This document shows positions 12,722 to 24,500 of a DNA stretch of 64,000 bases, piece after piece. A model generated the notes under the pieces. It worked only from the letters and a program-made list of their open reading frames with translations. It ran no database searches and was not told the origin of the DNA. Source of the DNA: Climacium dendroides (lineage: Eukaryota > Streptophyta > Bryopsida > Hypnales > Climaciaceae); assembly GCA_950106755.1 (NCBI GenBank), contig OX467082.1, forward strand, positions 37,324,001 through 37,388,000. The letters run 5' to 3'. The translations under genes were made by a program, and so were the position numbers. Positions within the stretch are counted from its first letter, which is position 1; each line of letters starts with the position of its first letter.

Positions 12722-14640
12722 TATATTCCTTGGAATGATGAGGAGTTGATGAATTGATGGTGTGCATCTTCCACTTTCATCTTATTCGGTAGCAAAAGTG
12801 TGTTTGCTAGTGTTTAATGATTGTCAAATGTATTGCAATTCCCAAATCCTGAACAACTTCAATCAACTTCAATCAATAGAGCTAGTACTATCTTCAATGT
12901 GATCAATTCTTCTTGGCTTCTTTCATTGACAATCTACTAGGCAGTTGAGGAAGAGGAAGTGCATATCGCAACGATGCAGATTTGTAGTGCATGAGAATTA
13001 ACCTTGCACATCATTCATTTTTATGTCTATATTTTTGGTCAACTATCAGGCACCGCTCTTTGCTAATTGTCCCTCTTGGGCCTCATTAACTAGAACCGGT
13101 CGCCAATCTCTCAAATCTCTGTTTCCTCAAGTTTTGAGTCTTACGTAAAATGCAACAAAAACATTGTAATAGTCAAAAAAGAGGATTCAAAGTTGCTTCT
13201 AATCTCCGCTCTTATTTTGTGACAAGTTGGCATCCACATAAGCTCAGAATTTAGAGAGGAATGTAAATGCAAACAACCATGGTTTTACTCTCCCTCAATT
13301 GCCCACTTATCTCACCTTTAGTACCATGTGTGAATGTTCCCTTAATATATTTTTTATTTTATAAATTTTTAAGCCCTAATGATTAGACAATTGTATGTTG
13401 AGTAGTTGTATGTTAAATAAGTGAGATTGTTGGTTGAAATGATTGAAAATTTGATGGTTCTATGCAAATATCTATAAGAACTTTGTGCTTGATTGCTTTA
13501 AACTAACATATGTGTTTTGTTATTGATTAAATTGATATAATAGTCTATGTAAGCTTTGAAGCAATCATGTGAAGATATTTGTGCTTAAAGTAACTAATAT
13601 GTGTGAGTGTAATATAACTAAAGCTTTGAAGCAAATGGATTAATTTACATTTAATGTACTTAAAGCAATATTATATATGATGTATGCACTTATAATAAAT
13701 ATTTTGTGTCTTGTGAATGAGCTTAAAGCCATATAGATGGACATGATTTGTAGATTAAAGCTGCCTTGGCTATAATTACTTATGAGTCAATACGTAAGGA
13801 GTGTATAGTTTGCAGGGTTGCTATTTTGTAAGTCTTTGAGTATAAATGTTTGAACTTGTGAGTGTGTGAGTGTATATTTTCATGAGTTCAAAATTGATGA
13901 AGTATCTATAACCATGGGCTTTAGAATAATGTCGTCACCTTACAATGTAGGATGGGAAAAAAATGGTCATTAAATTTTTTTTAAAGTAATCATTTGTATG
14001 GAAATTTATTGCAAATTCCCTTGTTATAGTTTAGGATAATTATAAAGAAAAAGATACTTAATCCATGAATCATCTTAGTAGTGCCTTTCAACCATTTTGT
14101 GTTGTTTATTGATGATGTTAATTTCATTTATTAAAATGATGCCTTTTTAATGTGTATTGAACTAATGAAATGTAGCTTACAAAATGCAGTTTCTATTCCA
14201 ACCTATAATTTAGGAAGAATATGAAATTTAAATACTAGAAAGCAATATGAACTTGAACCTATAGCCATGTTTTTTGGATTTGGATTTAGATTTAAGTTAA
14301 CTTTGCTTTACCATGACATTTGACAATAGAATCAAATGAATGGTCATAGGCCCTTCCTACCATAGAAAAACACTAAATGAACTTCACATTTCAATAATAC
14401 TAATATATTATAAAGACAATGTCATATACAACTGAAAAATTTCTAAAACAAGAGGAAGCGTGGGTAACATAACAATTTGAGGTACATAGAATACTAATGA
14501 TTGAAGAGTGATTGAAAACAATGTATAAATAAATGAGAAAAAAAAATCCACAAGTGTAATGCAACCCATAATAGAATCACATAGAAGATGTAGACATAGA
14601 TTGAGAGTGGCCACTACTATCAATCAGTGATGTCTCTTTG
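12722..14640. other. Intergenic DNA, no gene recognised
   Basis: The stretch is AT-rich. Loosely repeated phrases such as AAAGCTTTGAAGCAA recur between about 13490 and 13740, but no clean repeat period is visible. No coding or RNA feature is supported. Confidence 0.45.
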
Positions 14641-14649
14641 TTTGATTTT

Positions 14650-15137
14650 GAGGCTATAACATCTAGAAACTGTAGAACTTCCGGATCTAAAGAATTAGAC
14701 TTCTTCCATATAGGCAAACTTTGCTAAGATGCTAAAGTCAAAACTAAAGCTTCTGCATATGACAGCAAGACGTAGGACTTCTCTGGGCTTGGAAAAAATC
14801 TAGATAAAGTGAAAAAAGGTTGATGAATTGCCTTGATAGAACTCATGCTACAAATAAAAAATAATTTATTAGAAATGATTTGAAATGACATTCATGATGT
14901 AACAAATATGCAATATAAATGTACACAGAATATAAAGTTTGTGGGTTGGAACTTCACATAATATGATGCAAGATATGGATAGACTTACTTACTAAAACGA
15001 GATTTTTTCACAATGTGGGGAACTTCAACCTCCATTGGGTCTTCATCGTCAAAATGTAGGAGGACTATTGTGGTCAGTTTTGGAACATCTGGAATTGTGC
15101 GAATCATTCGGGCCAAAAATACATCAAAGATGGCTTT
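14650..15137 (-). pseudogene. Last two exons of the ParB/methylase-like pseudogene
   Basis: The exon 15137-14994 reads ENKAIFDVFLARMIRTIPDV and LLHFDDEDPMEVEVPHIVKK, ending at AGTAA before GTAAGT. The next (from 14847, after TTATTTGTAG) reads MSSIKAIHQPFFTLSRFFPS and SYAEALVLTLAS, then a TAG stop and QSLPIWKKSNSLDPEVLQFL. Splicing at these sites keeps the frame. The E..K.IF...L..M pattern fits the segment just after motif I in N4/N6 methylases, which ties it to the piece at 16560. The function of the tail is unknown. Confidence 0.4.
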
Positions 15138-16559
15138 GTTTTCTTAAAGTGCAATGATGTGCCTATTCAAAATCCTGCAAGCATGGATGGAGGCTTCTAG
15201 TATCAAGAATACAACAAATTCAATTATAAAAAAATGGTGTTGCATTGTATATGTGTATACTATGTATAAATTTATATTTATTGTTGAAATAAAGGGATTT
15301 TTTGGGAACTTAATCCATTCATATGGAGTGGACTCTACTTTTTTTTACCTCTATTAGATAATTATTTGGCATTCGTTTGCTTCTTTATATACTTAAAGAC
15401 ATTTTAAGGCTTTAGTTTGTATTTGAAGTTGCCTAAATGAAAGATGAAGTTTGTTTTATCTTTCTTTTGATTCTTTTTAAAGGATTAGAAGTTCATGTAA
15501 GAGATAAAGATCGAGTTGTTATGGGGGAAAGGAGAAGGCTAATGAATGAATTTAAGGTCATGTAGCACTTTAGAGGATAAACTCTACTTATTTAGGTGGA
15601 TGGTATGGAGGATGAGGTGGTAGATAAGATAGAAGGCCTCCTTCCTCCTCATAGTTAGCTTGGGAGAACCGAGATTTTGAAGGGGGATTGTACATTCTAC
15701 ATGGAGAGTTTTTGTAATAAAATTTTGTGAAGTTGTACTCACTCAATTTGAAGTTTCTATGCAAAAGTTATACTTGAAGAAGTGAGAGAGGGATGATTGT
15801 CATGGAGAAAGAGGGCAAAACTTTCAAGGGTTCATAACAATGTGGTGAGGAGGTATTTTCTTATGAGATATGGTGAAGTTATGTATTGAAATGTTAAATT
15901 TTCAAAAAGCTATCATTCACCTAATTTGGGGTTAGGGTCAAACAATTATGAGCTTAGAAGTGAAGTAGTAAGGAGCTGCCTTTCATTTGAAGTAAGAGAA
16001 CTTTGACTGTTTATAAAAGTTGGAAAGTATCTTAATTTTGGTTTAGATTTAAAGGATTTGTAGATTTTTGTGTTAGTTTTTCAGAGAGATATTACACTCT
16101 CTATTTGGAGTTAGGATGTGAAAGTTATGAACTTAGAAGTAAAATAAAGATGAGTTACCTTTGAGTTGAAGAGAATAAACTTTGGCCGGCTATAGAAGTT
16201 GGAAAATATCTTAGTTTGAGTTGAAATTTGTAGTTTTATAGGTATTTGTATTAACTTTTCAAAGAGATATTACAATCTTGATTTGGAGCTTTAAAGTGGT
16301 TGTGGCACTCCTATTAGTGCCAGGTACTTCTTTAAAGGAAATTTATGTGGTTTATATATAACTTCTACCAATTTTGTTCAAATACATGCTATTATATGGG
16401 GGATTTATAAGCATTTATATGTACAAGGGTACTTAAACACATGATCCTTTATTTTTTAGGCCAAATCTAGTTGCAACTAAATTCCCCACGTTTTTCCAGA
16501 GCAAGGCCTCTCTACCCAACAATGGTGGAAAGGTTTACGGAGAATATGGAAATGAAGAT

Positions 16560-16850
16560 TACAAACAATAGATATTGAAGGCATCTAATTATACCTATTG
16601 TAGTAGTACAAATTAGAACAACATCATATAGAAGGGAGGATGCTTCTATCAACATTTGCAAGAATTGAGGATCCTTCTCTCATGCCTCTCTCCAAGGCTT
16701 GGAGTTCTTATCCATGGTCAAAGTCTCTATCTTGGTGAAATTTTGAAAGACATCATCGGGGGCAACATCCACACCCAATTTCAAGGTTGGACATGGTTGG
16801 AATTAGAACTTAGAAGAACCAACACCAAATGAACTTCTAACCAACAACAA
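16560..16850 (-). pseudogene. Methyltransferase-like segment with motif I-like region
   Basis: The minus strand reads LEIGVDVAPDDVFQNFTKIE, then SKPWREA, a TGA stop where CGA would fit, EKDPQFLQMLIEASSLLYDV and VLICTTTIG. This resembles the KP..L...LI..SS..D.VLD..AGTG block in which N4/N6 DNA methylases bind S-adenosylmethionine. The Asp and Gly pattern is partly lost. It lies downstream of the motif IV-like segment, so the motif order is permuted. Confidence 0.45.
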
Positions 16851-16949
16851 AATTCCAAAGTGTTGTGTCTACAAGAATGAAGAGGTATGAAGATGTTAAT
16901 TCCATAATTGTAATCTATAAGCTTACTTGAAAAGCAAAACAAAGAGAAA

Positions 16950-17810
16950 GATCTCAAGGCTTATAATTGAAAACAAATGTACATACATGATAATGCATTA
17001 GAATAAAAAAAATAGAATATTTTGCTATGAAGACTTTAGATTTGTTCAAACAAATGTTGATATGGAATTTAATACACTTCAAACTGAAGTGACAAACGAA
17101 TATATCATTCTTGAAGTAGAAACAAGTGAGACCAAGTATAACCAATTCATTTCCCACTAATCCTTCATCTTCTCAAAAGAGTAAGTAGTATTGTATTTAA
17201 GAATGGTGGCCTTTATAATGGCACTCAAAAGATAAATAATGATAAGAGTTCCATTATTATGTAGATGACTATTAGCAAACTCAAAGACTACCTCTAGCCA
17301 GAGAAGATTGTCCATGTTCCATCTGAGGATGTTGGTTGCAAGCACTAATAAATTAGGGACAAGAAAATCTCCTAGTATGTTTGCAATAACCAAGTCAATG
17401 CACAGTTTATTGCTCTTGATTCCTTTAAAGAAGCATTGCTTCTTTCTTTTGTACTACAAATTTTTTTTGGCAATCAATAAAACAAATGAATGAAGTTAAA
17501 AATTATATCACAAGTAGTTCATGAAGGCAAGTGAAATCACTAAGTCATTCAAAAATTCCACAATTGATGGATCATGTACCGTGCCACCATCACTGAGTAA
17601 AACATAGTGAGTACCACACTTTGTGCCTTGTGAGAAAAAATTGGTATTGGGAGCCCTTGTCTACTATAGACAAGGACAAAATCTTCTCCATTGTTTTTTT
17701 TCCCTTGGTCTTTTTAGCTACCAATACTTCTTTAACCTCAATGATTTTCATGGCCTTTTTCATCATTCTTTCTTTAGCCTTGTCTACTACTCTTAGAGGG
17801 TGCACTTAGT
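16950..17810 (-). pseudogene. Methyltransferase-like segment with motif IV-like region
   Basis: The minus strand reads KAMKIIEVKEVLVAKKTKGK, then (after a frameshift) GTKCGTHYVLLSDGGTVHDP, and further on LCIDLVIANILGDF followed by FEFANSHLHNNGTLIIIY and WEMNWLYLVSL. The D-L-V-I-A block followed by a hydrophobic segment and HNNGTLIII is the pattern of motif IV to VI in N4/N6 DNA methylases, in which DPPY/W follows the DLVIA. Here that catalytic tetrapeptide is not intact (NILG). The identification is by pattern only. Confidence 0.45.
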
Positions 17811-18299
17811 TCTATTACAACAAATCACGTGCAAACAAGTGATTTCTAATAAACTATAATTTTAACTTCAAATTTTGAACATTGTTTACTAATGACTGTA
17901 GGATTCTACTTTCGAAATTTCAAACTCAAATAAAATATGGAATGATTTCTAAAAGACGTTAAAAATGCACTACAATGGCATGTTTTTTTAACTCAAAATA
18001 TTTTTAGAGAACACATTTAGATGACCTTCAACTCAAAATGAGCTTTCAATAAAGATTTATTTTTAGAAATATTTTGTTCATTTTTCAGACAATTTTTTCT
18101 TATATAATATAGGGGTGTGAAAGTTATTTTCCAGTTGTATAGTGTATCTTTTTATGTCAAGAATTTTTAACTAATTATTATTAACAAATAAAAATATCAA
18201 TAATTTAAAACATAAACTTTCAAAGTAGAAAAATCTATTCATATTTTTTCATTTAATTTAAAATTCAAAAAGTATATAGGGGGTTCAAAGTTTTGTTTG

Positions 18300-20010
18300 C
18301 ATGCTAACATCAAAAAAAGGGGGAGTGTACCCCCTGAGCTACTACCTCGGAGTTCTTCAATGCTATTCTCTTGTCAACTTCGTTTCTTTTTTTATAGCTT
18401 TTTCTTTCACATCCTCATCAAAGCCAACAAACTCATCAATGTCTTCTATAACCTCATGAGAATTGATAGAGAATTTGAAGTACTCCTCAAGCAATGGTGT
18501 GAACTCCACAGGACAATCCAAGTATCAAGCACCGGACTTGAGGTGCAAATTGGTCCACCACTTTAATTGTAATTGAGAGAACATACAATGCTCGGAGGAA
18601 ACATCCAACCATGTTCAGGGTTTTCATAGTGGGCGGACGTCTGGTTCGCCCGCCCGTCCAGTTTGCTCGTCCGATTCGCCCGACAGGGCGTGGACGATGT
18701 AGTCGGGGCGCGGATGGGATCGTCAAGGTGTGGACAGGATCGTCAGGGCGCGGACGTCAGGGCGTGGACGTCAGGGCGTGGACGTCAGGGCGTGGACGGG
18801 ATCGTCAGGGCGTGGTCAGGGCGCGGACAGGATCGTCAAGGTGCAAAACTCTCAAAATTAAAGCCGTTCAAACCGTCCGTCCATCCGGTCCGGTTCGCCT
18901 ATTATGACAACATTGACCATGTTCCTAGAAAAGGAGATAGATCACACTTTGCAATGGCCCCTTTTAGTAACAACTTGTACTTAAAATGCCTATAGAAACA
19001 GAGAATGTCATCCAAAGAAAATAATATCTCACACTCAAGGATTACCAAATTTGCCTAGTCATTAAACAATGACAATATAAAATGAAAATTCATATTGGTA
19101 AATCACACGTTTTACAACAAGATTGTTGCCCTTGCACTTCTTGAAGTCATCTAACTTCTAAAAGACATTTTGACCCTTGAAATTATCCAAGAACACTTTG
19201 TCTCAAACTTGGATTTTCCATCCCTTGACATAATTTGGAAAACTCTCCAGCTTCTAGGGAGAATTCATAGTCAACGCCAATTGGTCCTTTACAATGTCAT
19301 CAAACATTTCAAACCCCACTTTTTCAATTTGTACAATGGAGAAGATGCAATTTTTAGACAGAAAAATATTTGTTTAAGCCAATGTAGACATCATCCACTA
19401 CATAACAAAGTAACAAAATAAAGAAAACATAAAATTAGGTGAGAAACACTTATCCATGCATATTAGCAAGCTTTGCCATTTGCCAAGAATGACTTTAACT
19501 CATTTTTTCTTGCATTTTTTCCAATTGGCTTTAGTAGAAACCATCTTGCCTTTCTTGTTTGAATTGAAGAATTCTACCACCACAGCTACTTGACCTTTTG
19601 CTCACTGCTGACATTGCAAGTTGCAATCATCTATAACTTCTCTAGAGTCATATCTGAAGTGATGTTCAAGCTCCAATGGCGCTCAATTTGTACCATAAAG
19701 AACTTAAAGTGAGATTGATGAAATATCAAAAGAACATATAGTGAAAAGGCATTGGCAATGTGATCATACCTCTCAAAACCATTCAATCTGCAAGTTGGGA
19801 TTAGCAACCTATGTTAATTTGCCCAACTTCTAGATCAATTTGGATGTTTTCTCCTTAGTGCCCAATCTCATTGGAGCTAAAATGCCTTCCTATGAATGAT
19901 CCTCCTCTAGTATATCTTCTTTGTATTTTTGAACTACAACACCAGTTGTTGCTACTATCTCATACTCCACAACGATATCAAAATCAGAAATGGTTTGGCA
20001 AAATTACAAA
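18300..20010 (-). pseudogene. Middle exons of the ParB/methylase-like pseudogene
   Basis: Coding-like segments include VVEYEIVATTGVVVQKYKED, FEMFDDIVKDQLALTMNSP, DDFKKCKGNNLVVKRVIYQ and LLLKGAIAKCDLSPFLGTW. The last continues, across the inserted element at 18617-18915, into LDVSSEHCMFSQLQLKWWTN and YLDCPVEFTPLLEEYFKFS. I do not recognise a domain here. Stops and frame changes occur between segments, and exon boundaries are approximate. Confidence 0.45.
18617..18915. mobile_element. GC-rich MULE-like MITE with internal minisatellite
   Basis: The 9-bp direct repeat ACCATGTTC flanks it exactly (18608-18616 and 18916-18924), the duplication size made by Mutator-like transposases. The ends share an imperfect inverted repeat (TTTTCATAGTGGGCG against TTGTCATAATAGGCG). 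The interior is strikingly GC- and CpG-rich. From about 18690 to 18845 it is made of 14-bp units (GTCAGGGCGTGGAC), with 20-bp variants that add GGATC-type sequence. Removing the element plus one repeat restores a continuous reading frame on the minus strand. Confidence 0.75.
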
Positions 20011-20104
20011 GACTAGAAGAAATGTATACATTGGTTTAATGAGAAGTATTACCCGAAATATAAACAAAGTAAACACTTCAACAAATATAAAGTACCAACT
20101 CTTT

Positions 20105-20242
20105 CATAAATTTTGTTTGCATTGATTCATTTTAGTAATACTCAAGTGCTCTGCAATCTTATCCAGTGGAAGAACTCCATACTTTTAGATATGATACAGC
20201 ATGTGCACCAGATTGGTTTTAATGAACAAATTTTTTGTATGC
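20105..20242 (-). pseudogene. Second exon of the ParB/methylase-like pseudogene
   Basis: Joined to the previous exon, the frame reads DINK then HTKNLFIKTNLVHMLYHI, a TAA stop, and KYGVLPLDKIAEHLS. The match of splice phase across the 88-bp intron supports a real gene ancestry rather than chance ORFs. The 3' boundary is not resolved. Confidence 0.55.
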
Positions 20243-20330
20243 CTGCAAAACAAGAAGAAGATGTCAAACTAGCACATAAACTAACGGCAAAATGAATCAA
20301 GATCAAAAGAAGAAGAAATCATGGACTTAC

Positions 20331-20737
20331 TTGTTTATATCGTGCATGGCAAGCATGACCTGACCAATTTTTCCCTTTGTCTCAAAAATTATAGAATCAA
20401 CTGAGATGTGCCAATCCCGGTTGAGACTATGATATTTGGACATGTACAAAGACTAGACAAGGAGCCTATGGTTACCATCACACACAAAAAACTTGGAGCC
20501 TTGAAAACTCTCCATGCCTAATGTTGCACTGAGTTTGGCATTGAAGTTGTCATTCTTAGCATTCCACATTGGCCCCTATGCGTCTTTCTCAACATCAGAT
20601 AATTGTTTGATCTCTTTGCTCGTTTGTGAGTGACATGTAGAAAACAGAATACCCATCTTGGTAACCATACACAAACTCTTGTTCCAGTCTCGTAAGATCA
20701 CATTGAAGAGCTGGACAGACCATGGGCATTATAGCAA
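20331..20737 (-). pseudogene. First visible exon: ParB-like DGNHR region
   Basis: It begins near MVCPALQCDLTRLEQEFVYG. After a frameshift it continues with GPMWNAKNDNFNAKLSATLG and KFFVCDGNHRLLV, and ends with DWHISVDSIIFETKGKIG and MLAMHDINK. DGNHR matches the core of ParB/Srx-like domains. Two TAG stops lie exactly where tryptophan fits (before GPMWN and after HRLLV). The exon ends at a good donor, AACAA followed by GTAAGT, and an 88-bp intron (20243-20330) ends with TTTTGCAG. Confidence 0.6.
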
Positions 20738-20739
20738 GA

Positions 20740-21336
20740 CGGCACAAAGGAATTGGCCAATGAAATATGGAGTGAGGTTTTAATCTCAAGGCAGAAAATT
20801 TTGCTTTTATCAGTAAAAAAACTATTGTTAGTTTTAGTAAACTCTGCCTTTGTGTGTATTGATGTTGTTGGCTTGCATGCGTATGTAATTTGTTGCATGT
20901 GGAGAATTTTGTTGGCAGTATTTTGCAATTGCTGTGAGGAAGGTTTTCATTTTGCGTGCTCTCGTGAAAAGTATGGGTTGGATTCTGGTTGCAGTTGGAG
21001 TTATGGTTCATCATTTTCTTATCAGGAAAAATGTACATTTGGTTTCTTAGTGTAATCTGGCTCTTCTAGTTTGATGCTGGTTGGTTGGTTGCATAGTATG
21101 TGCTTTGTTGTGTCTGGTGGGAATAATGTTGTAAGTATCCAGAGTAAATTACACTGTTGTGTTTAGAATGGCAATTTTAACAATCACTAATTACGTTTGT
21201 GGACAGTGGGTGAAGTTCTCGCAGACTCTCAGTCTGCTGAAACTGTAACTGAAACCATGTGCTAAACGTTCTTCAAGGTATCATGATCGATGCTGTCAAT
21301 TTAGAAGAGTTTGCAGCATGACCAAGAAGTTGGATG
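20740..21336. other. No gene recognised
   Basis: This stretch lies 5' of the ParB-like exon on its strand and could contain the lost promoter or 5' exon. I saw no further conserved coding segment in it. The open frames on both strands here look like chance. Confidence 0.4.
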
Positions 21337-21596
21337 TAAGGTAGGTACACCCAAATGTGCCACTGACCTTAAACCGCCATCTATACTATATGTACATCTC
21401 CAAAATCAGTTATGTATATATGTGGAAGAAATGCTTTCAGAACCAAACTTTGTTCCTTAATAACTTTTGCATACAATAACTGGTGCGTTGAAACCTCCTT
21501 TCACTTGCCAACAAGAACATATGAAAATTTGACCAGTCTAATATTAGAAAATAGGCTCAGTACCAAAAAGTGGTGGTTTTGGGTGTACCTACCTTA
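21337..21596. mobile_element. 260-bp MITE with perfect 19-bp terminal inverted repeats
   Basis: The ends TAAGGTAGGTACACCCAAA (21337-21355) and its exact reverse complement (21578-21596) bracket a noncoding interior. The 3-bp direct repeat ATG flanks it (21334-21336 and 21597-21599). The perfect inverted repeats suggest a recent insertion relative to the rest of the window. A 3-bp duplication is compatible with CACTA or PIF/Harbinger elements, but the termini are not typical of either. Confidence 0.8.
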
Positions 21597-21599
21597 ATG

Positions 21600-24500
21600 C
21601 ATGCACTACCCGACCTTGCAATGCAGCACTCACATTAAACACGTTTCCCAAAGTCCTTGTTTCTAGAGGTCCACCTCATGTCCCTTTTCTGAAAGTTGTT
21701 TAGGAGGCGACACGTTCAATAGTCAGTGCTTCTATCATTGGAATGGAGGACTTGTACCTTTGGCAAGAAAAATGTGGAGGCCATGGTATTTTGCAACCCT
21801 GTCTTACAATTATCTTATGAGAAGATATGTTACGTTTTCAAATCTTCAAGTCGTAACATGAAGATGAGTTATCACTGTTGAAAATCTGTCACCAATCTTG
21901 AAGCTTGAGGTGGTTGACAATTTTCAACTTTGGAAGTGTTGATTATGAATGAAAACTGTGCAACACAAGGTACATGCTATCCAACAATGAGAATGGAAGT
22001 GGCTTCTTCGGATTGTCACTCATCCACTTCACTTTTTTCCCATTTCCAAAATGAAACAGTAATTTTCATAGCAAAGCATAGCGGACCGCTGGTACATCAC
22101 AAGTGCCATTCAATATCACATAATTCACCTAAGGTGGAACTGCCCAATACCACCAATTACCCAATTCCGCCACCTATAGGTTCTTTCCATTTTCATCACT
22201 TGACATATCTATTACCACAATCTTATTAATTCTTCATCATGATCCCAATGCACTTGGGAAGCAGACACATCAGCCCACGCTTCAACAATGGTTTGGTCAT
22301 GCTTCAACAAGGTTCTACTCACAGTTCAACATTTCAGCTTTGAAAAATCACAAAAAAATTCAATTTTTGTCAGAATGTCTGCATTCTTTTAGCTTGCAGA
22401 AGCTGCAGTTCTTGTTGCTCCAACCTGATAAACTCATTCACAATTTCACATTTCAGCTGAATTTGTTTGAGCTTCTGACAGAAGTGGCTGATGACAAATC
22501 TCTGAATACTTAATTCTTCAGATTGCGCAGTACATTCACGTTGATTCATACTCAGTTGTCAATGTCTGTTGGGCAAAGAAAGTATGTAAATTAAGATAGG
22601 ATTTCATCATTCCCAAGTACCAACACTCTTTGCACAGGCAGTGTTAATTACTCAATCTAATCAAAGATTACTCTGGTCTCAAAACACCATGATGTGCATG
22701 GTAGCACATCCGCATTGTGCACAAGGAGGCTGAGGCTTCCAAGTGCAATGCGAAGCAAAGAGTGAGTGGAGAGATCCCATGTGAGCCACTTTTTCCTGGA
22801 CAGCAGTAAGGAGGCCATGATAAAGTTTAAATTTATATTTTGACACAAGTAAAAAGAGGACATGATAGTTCTGCATAATTAACTTTTGGAGGATCATTGT
22901 TTTATAAAAATAAACTTTTTTGGACTACATGGACCAGACAGAGGGAGGGAGTGATGAATAAAATGTTTGGACGAGGGAATGTTTTTATTTGCACTTTTTC
23001 AGGTGATTTCTGACAAGTTTACAAATGTTGTGGTCTCAGTCTCAGAAAGGGTCATGAAACAAAGCAAGGCAAGCCTCTAATAACCCTTAAAAGGAGGACA
23101 TTCTATGTTCCCGTTTTGTCAAACTGCAGCAGACAGTTTTCTATATTGAAAGACACCTTTCAAAAATGGTATTTTCCTCATGTACCCAAAACTCAAATTC
23201 TTTTTTTCATAATTAAAAAAAATTAAAATTAAATATACATATGATTATTTAAGTATTTTCTTTGTACTTCATGATAATCTTAGTAATTACAAAAATGCTT
23301 TAAATAATATGGAATTCTTTAACAAATTGGAGATGATAGTGATAAACATTATAGTACAATTGAACTCTTTGAGCTTTTACTAAGAGAATTTTGATTAAAA
23401 AAAATTCACAAAAGTGGTGTATTTTAAGCTTTCAAGATGCTATCTTCAAAGTATTACAAAAACAATAATTTTAATAATTTTGAAAAAAATAAGAAGGAAG
23501 AAGAAGAATATTACTAAAACTACATTTTCTTAATCAAACTCTAAGATGTTTAAAATTAAGAACTATATGAAACTTAAGTTTGATCCTAAAACTATGCTCC
23601 TCAAGTACTTTTATCTTTCTAGCCATTTGAGGATAAAAATGGTTGCTAGTTTGTCATCCATTTCAAAAATAGCCAAGATGACACTTAATAGCTTTGAGAT
23701 TTGCAACTTGAATTCCTTTAATTCTACTTTGTATTTGTTGGATCCCCCTTGTATAAATTTAATTTTAACCCCGTAGAGAGACAAATGTAAAATTCGCAAA
23801 AGATAGACTTCATTTTTCTTTAAATCACATTTATATAGGCTTCATTTTTTATATTATATTATATTCTTTTGTGAATTTCATATTGCCAACATCCAATGTG
23901 CATAATATGAATTTTTCCAAAAATTTATTGCACAAACTAAAGCTACAGAAGCTACAAAGATAGAGAAATATATCTATTATCTAAATATACTTAGAAATTC
24001 AAATTTTATCTATTCATTAGTGTTATGAGTAGCATGGTCACTTGATGCATTGTGATTTTATACGCAAGGTTTTGAATTCACGCAAGGATGGAAAGAAAAA
24101 TAAAACTTGCAAAAATGTAGATCTTTTATTGTCTGAAAACTTCAAATCTACATAACCCTTCATCTTACAAAGCCTTAGGGGTTAAGATAGGCAATATTTT
24201 GAAATTTCAAAGCCAACATTCAAGTCTTCATAATTTCTACGTTATTTATAGATTAGTGCTAAGTTCCTCAGAGGGAAAAAATTTGGACCTTAGAGAAAAT
24301 AGAACTTTTATTTGCCATAGATGATAAATTTGAAAAAATTGAGTTTATATTTGGAATTCAAAACCTCAAATCAGCTACAAGAAGTCATGAAATATAAAAT
24401 AAATCACTTCAAAATAAGAGACAGTGTCTCACATTTATCCCGTAGTGGTGGTGGTTGTGATGAAATCTTTTTTCTCCTTGAAACACTTAAAGCATTTTTT

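Larger units (their letters stand above)
14650..20737 (-). pseudogene. Decayed multi-exon gene with ParB-like and DNA-methyltransferase-like regions
   Basis: Coding-like pieces follow one another on the minus strand, from N- to C-terminus: 20737-20331, 20242-20105, about 20010-19130, 19150-18300 (interrupted at 18617-18915), 17810-16950, 16850-16560, 15137-14994 and 14847-14650. The first has a ParB/sulfiredoxin-type DGNHR motif. The later ones resemble an N4/N6 DNA methylase with motif IV-like sequence before motif I-like sequence, the permuted order. In bacteria and phages ParB-like domains are commonly fused to such methylases. Here the gene has plant introns, frameshifts and stops, several of them TGG-to-TAG or CGA-to-TGA. 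The overall identity is inferred from motifs, so moderate confidence only. Confidence 0.55.

Noticed and set aside
14408..14623. 71-codon minus-strand frame with hydrophobic composition
   Set aside because: It lies just downstream of the last recognisable exon of the ParB/methylase-like pseudogene in low-complexity sequence. No motif supports it as an independent gene.
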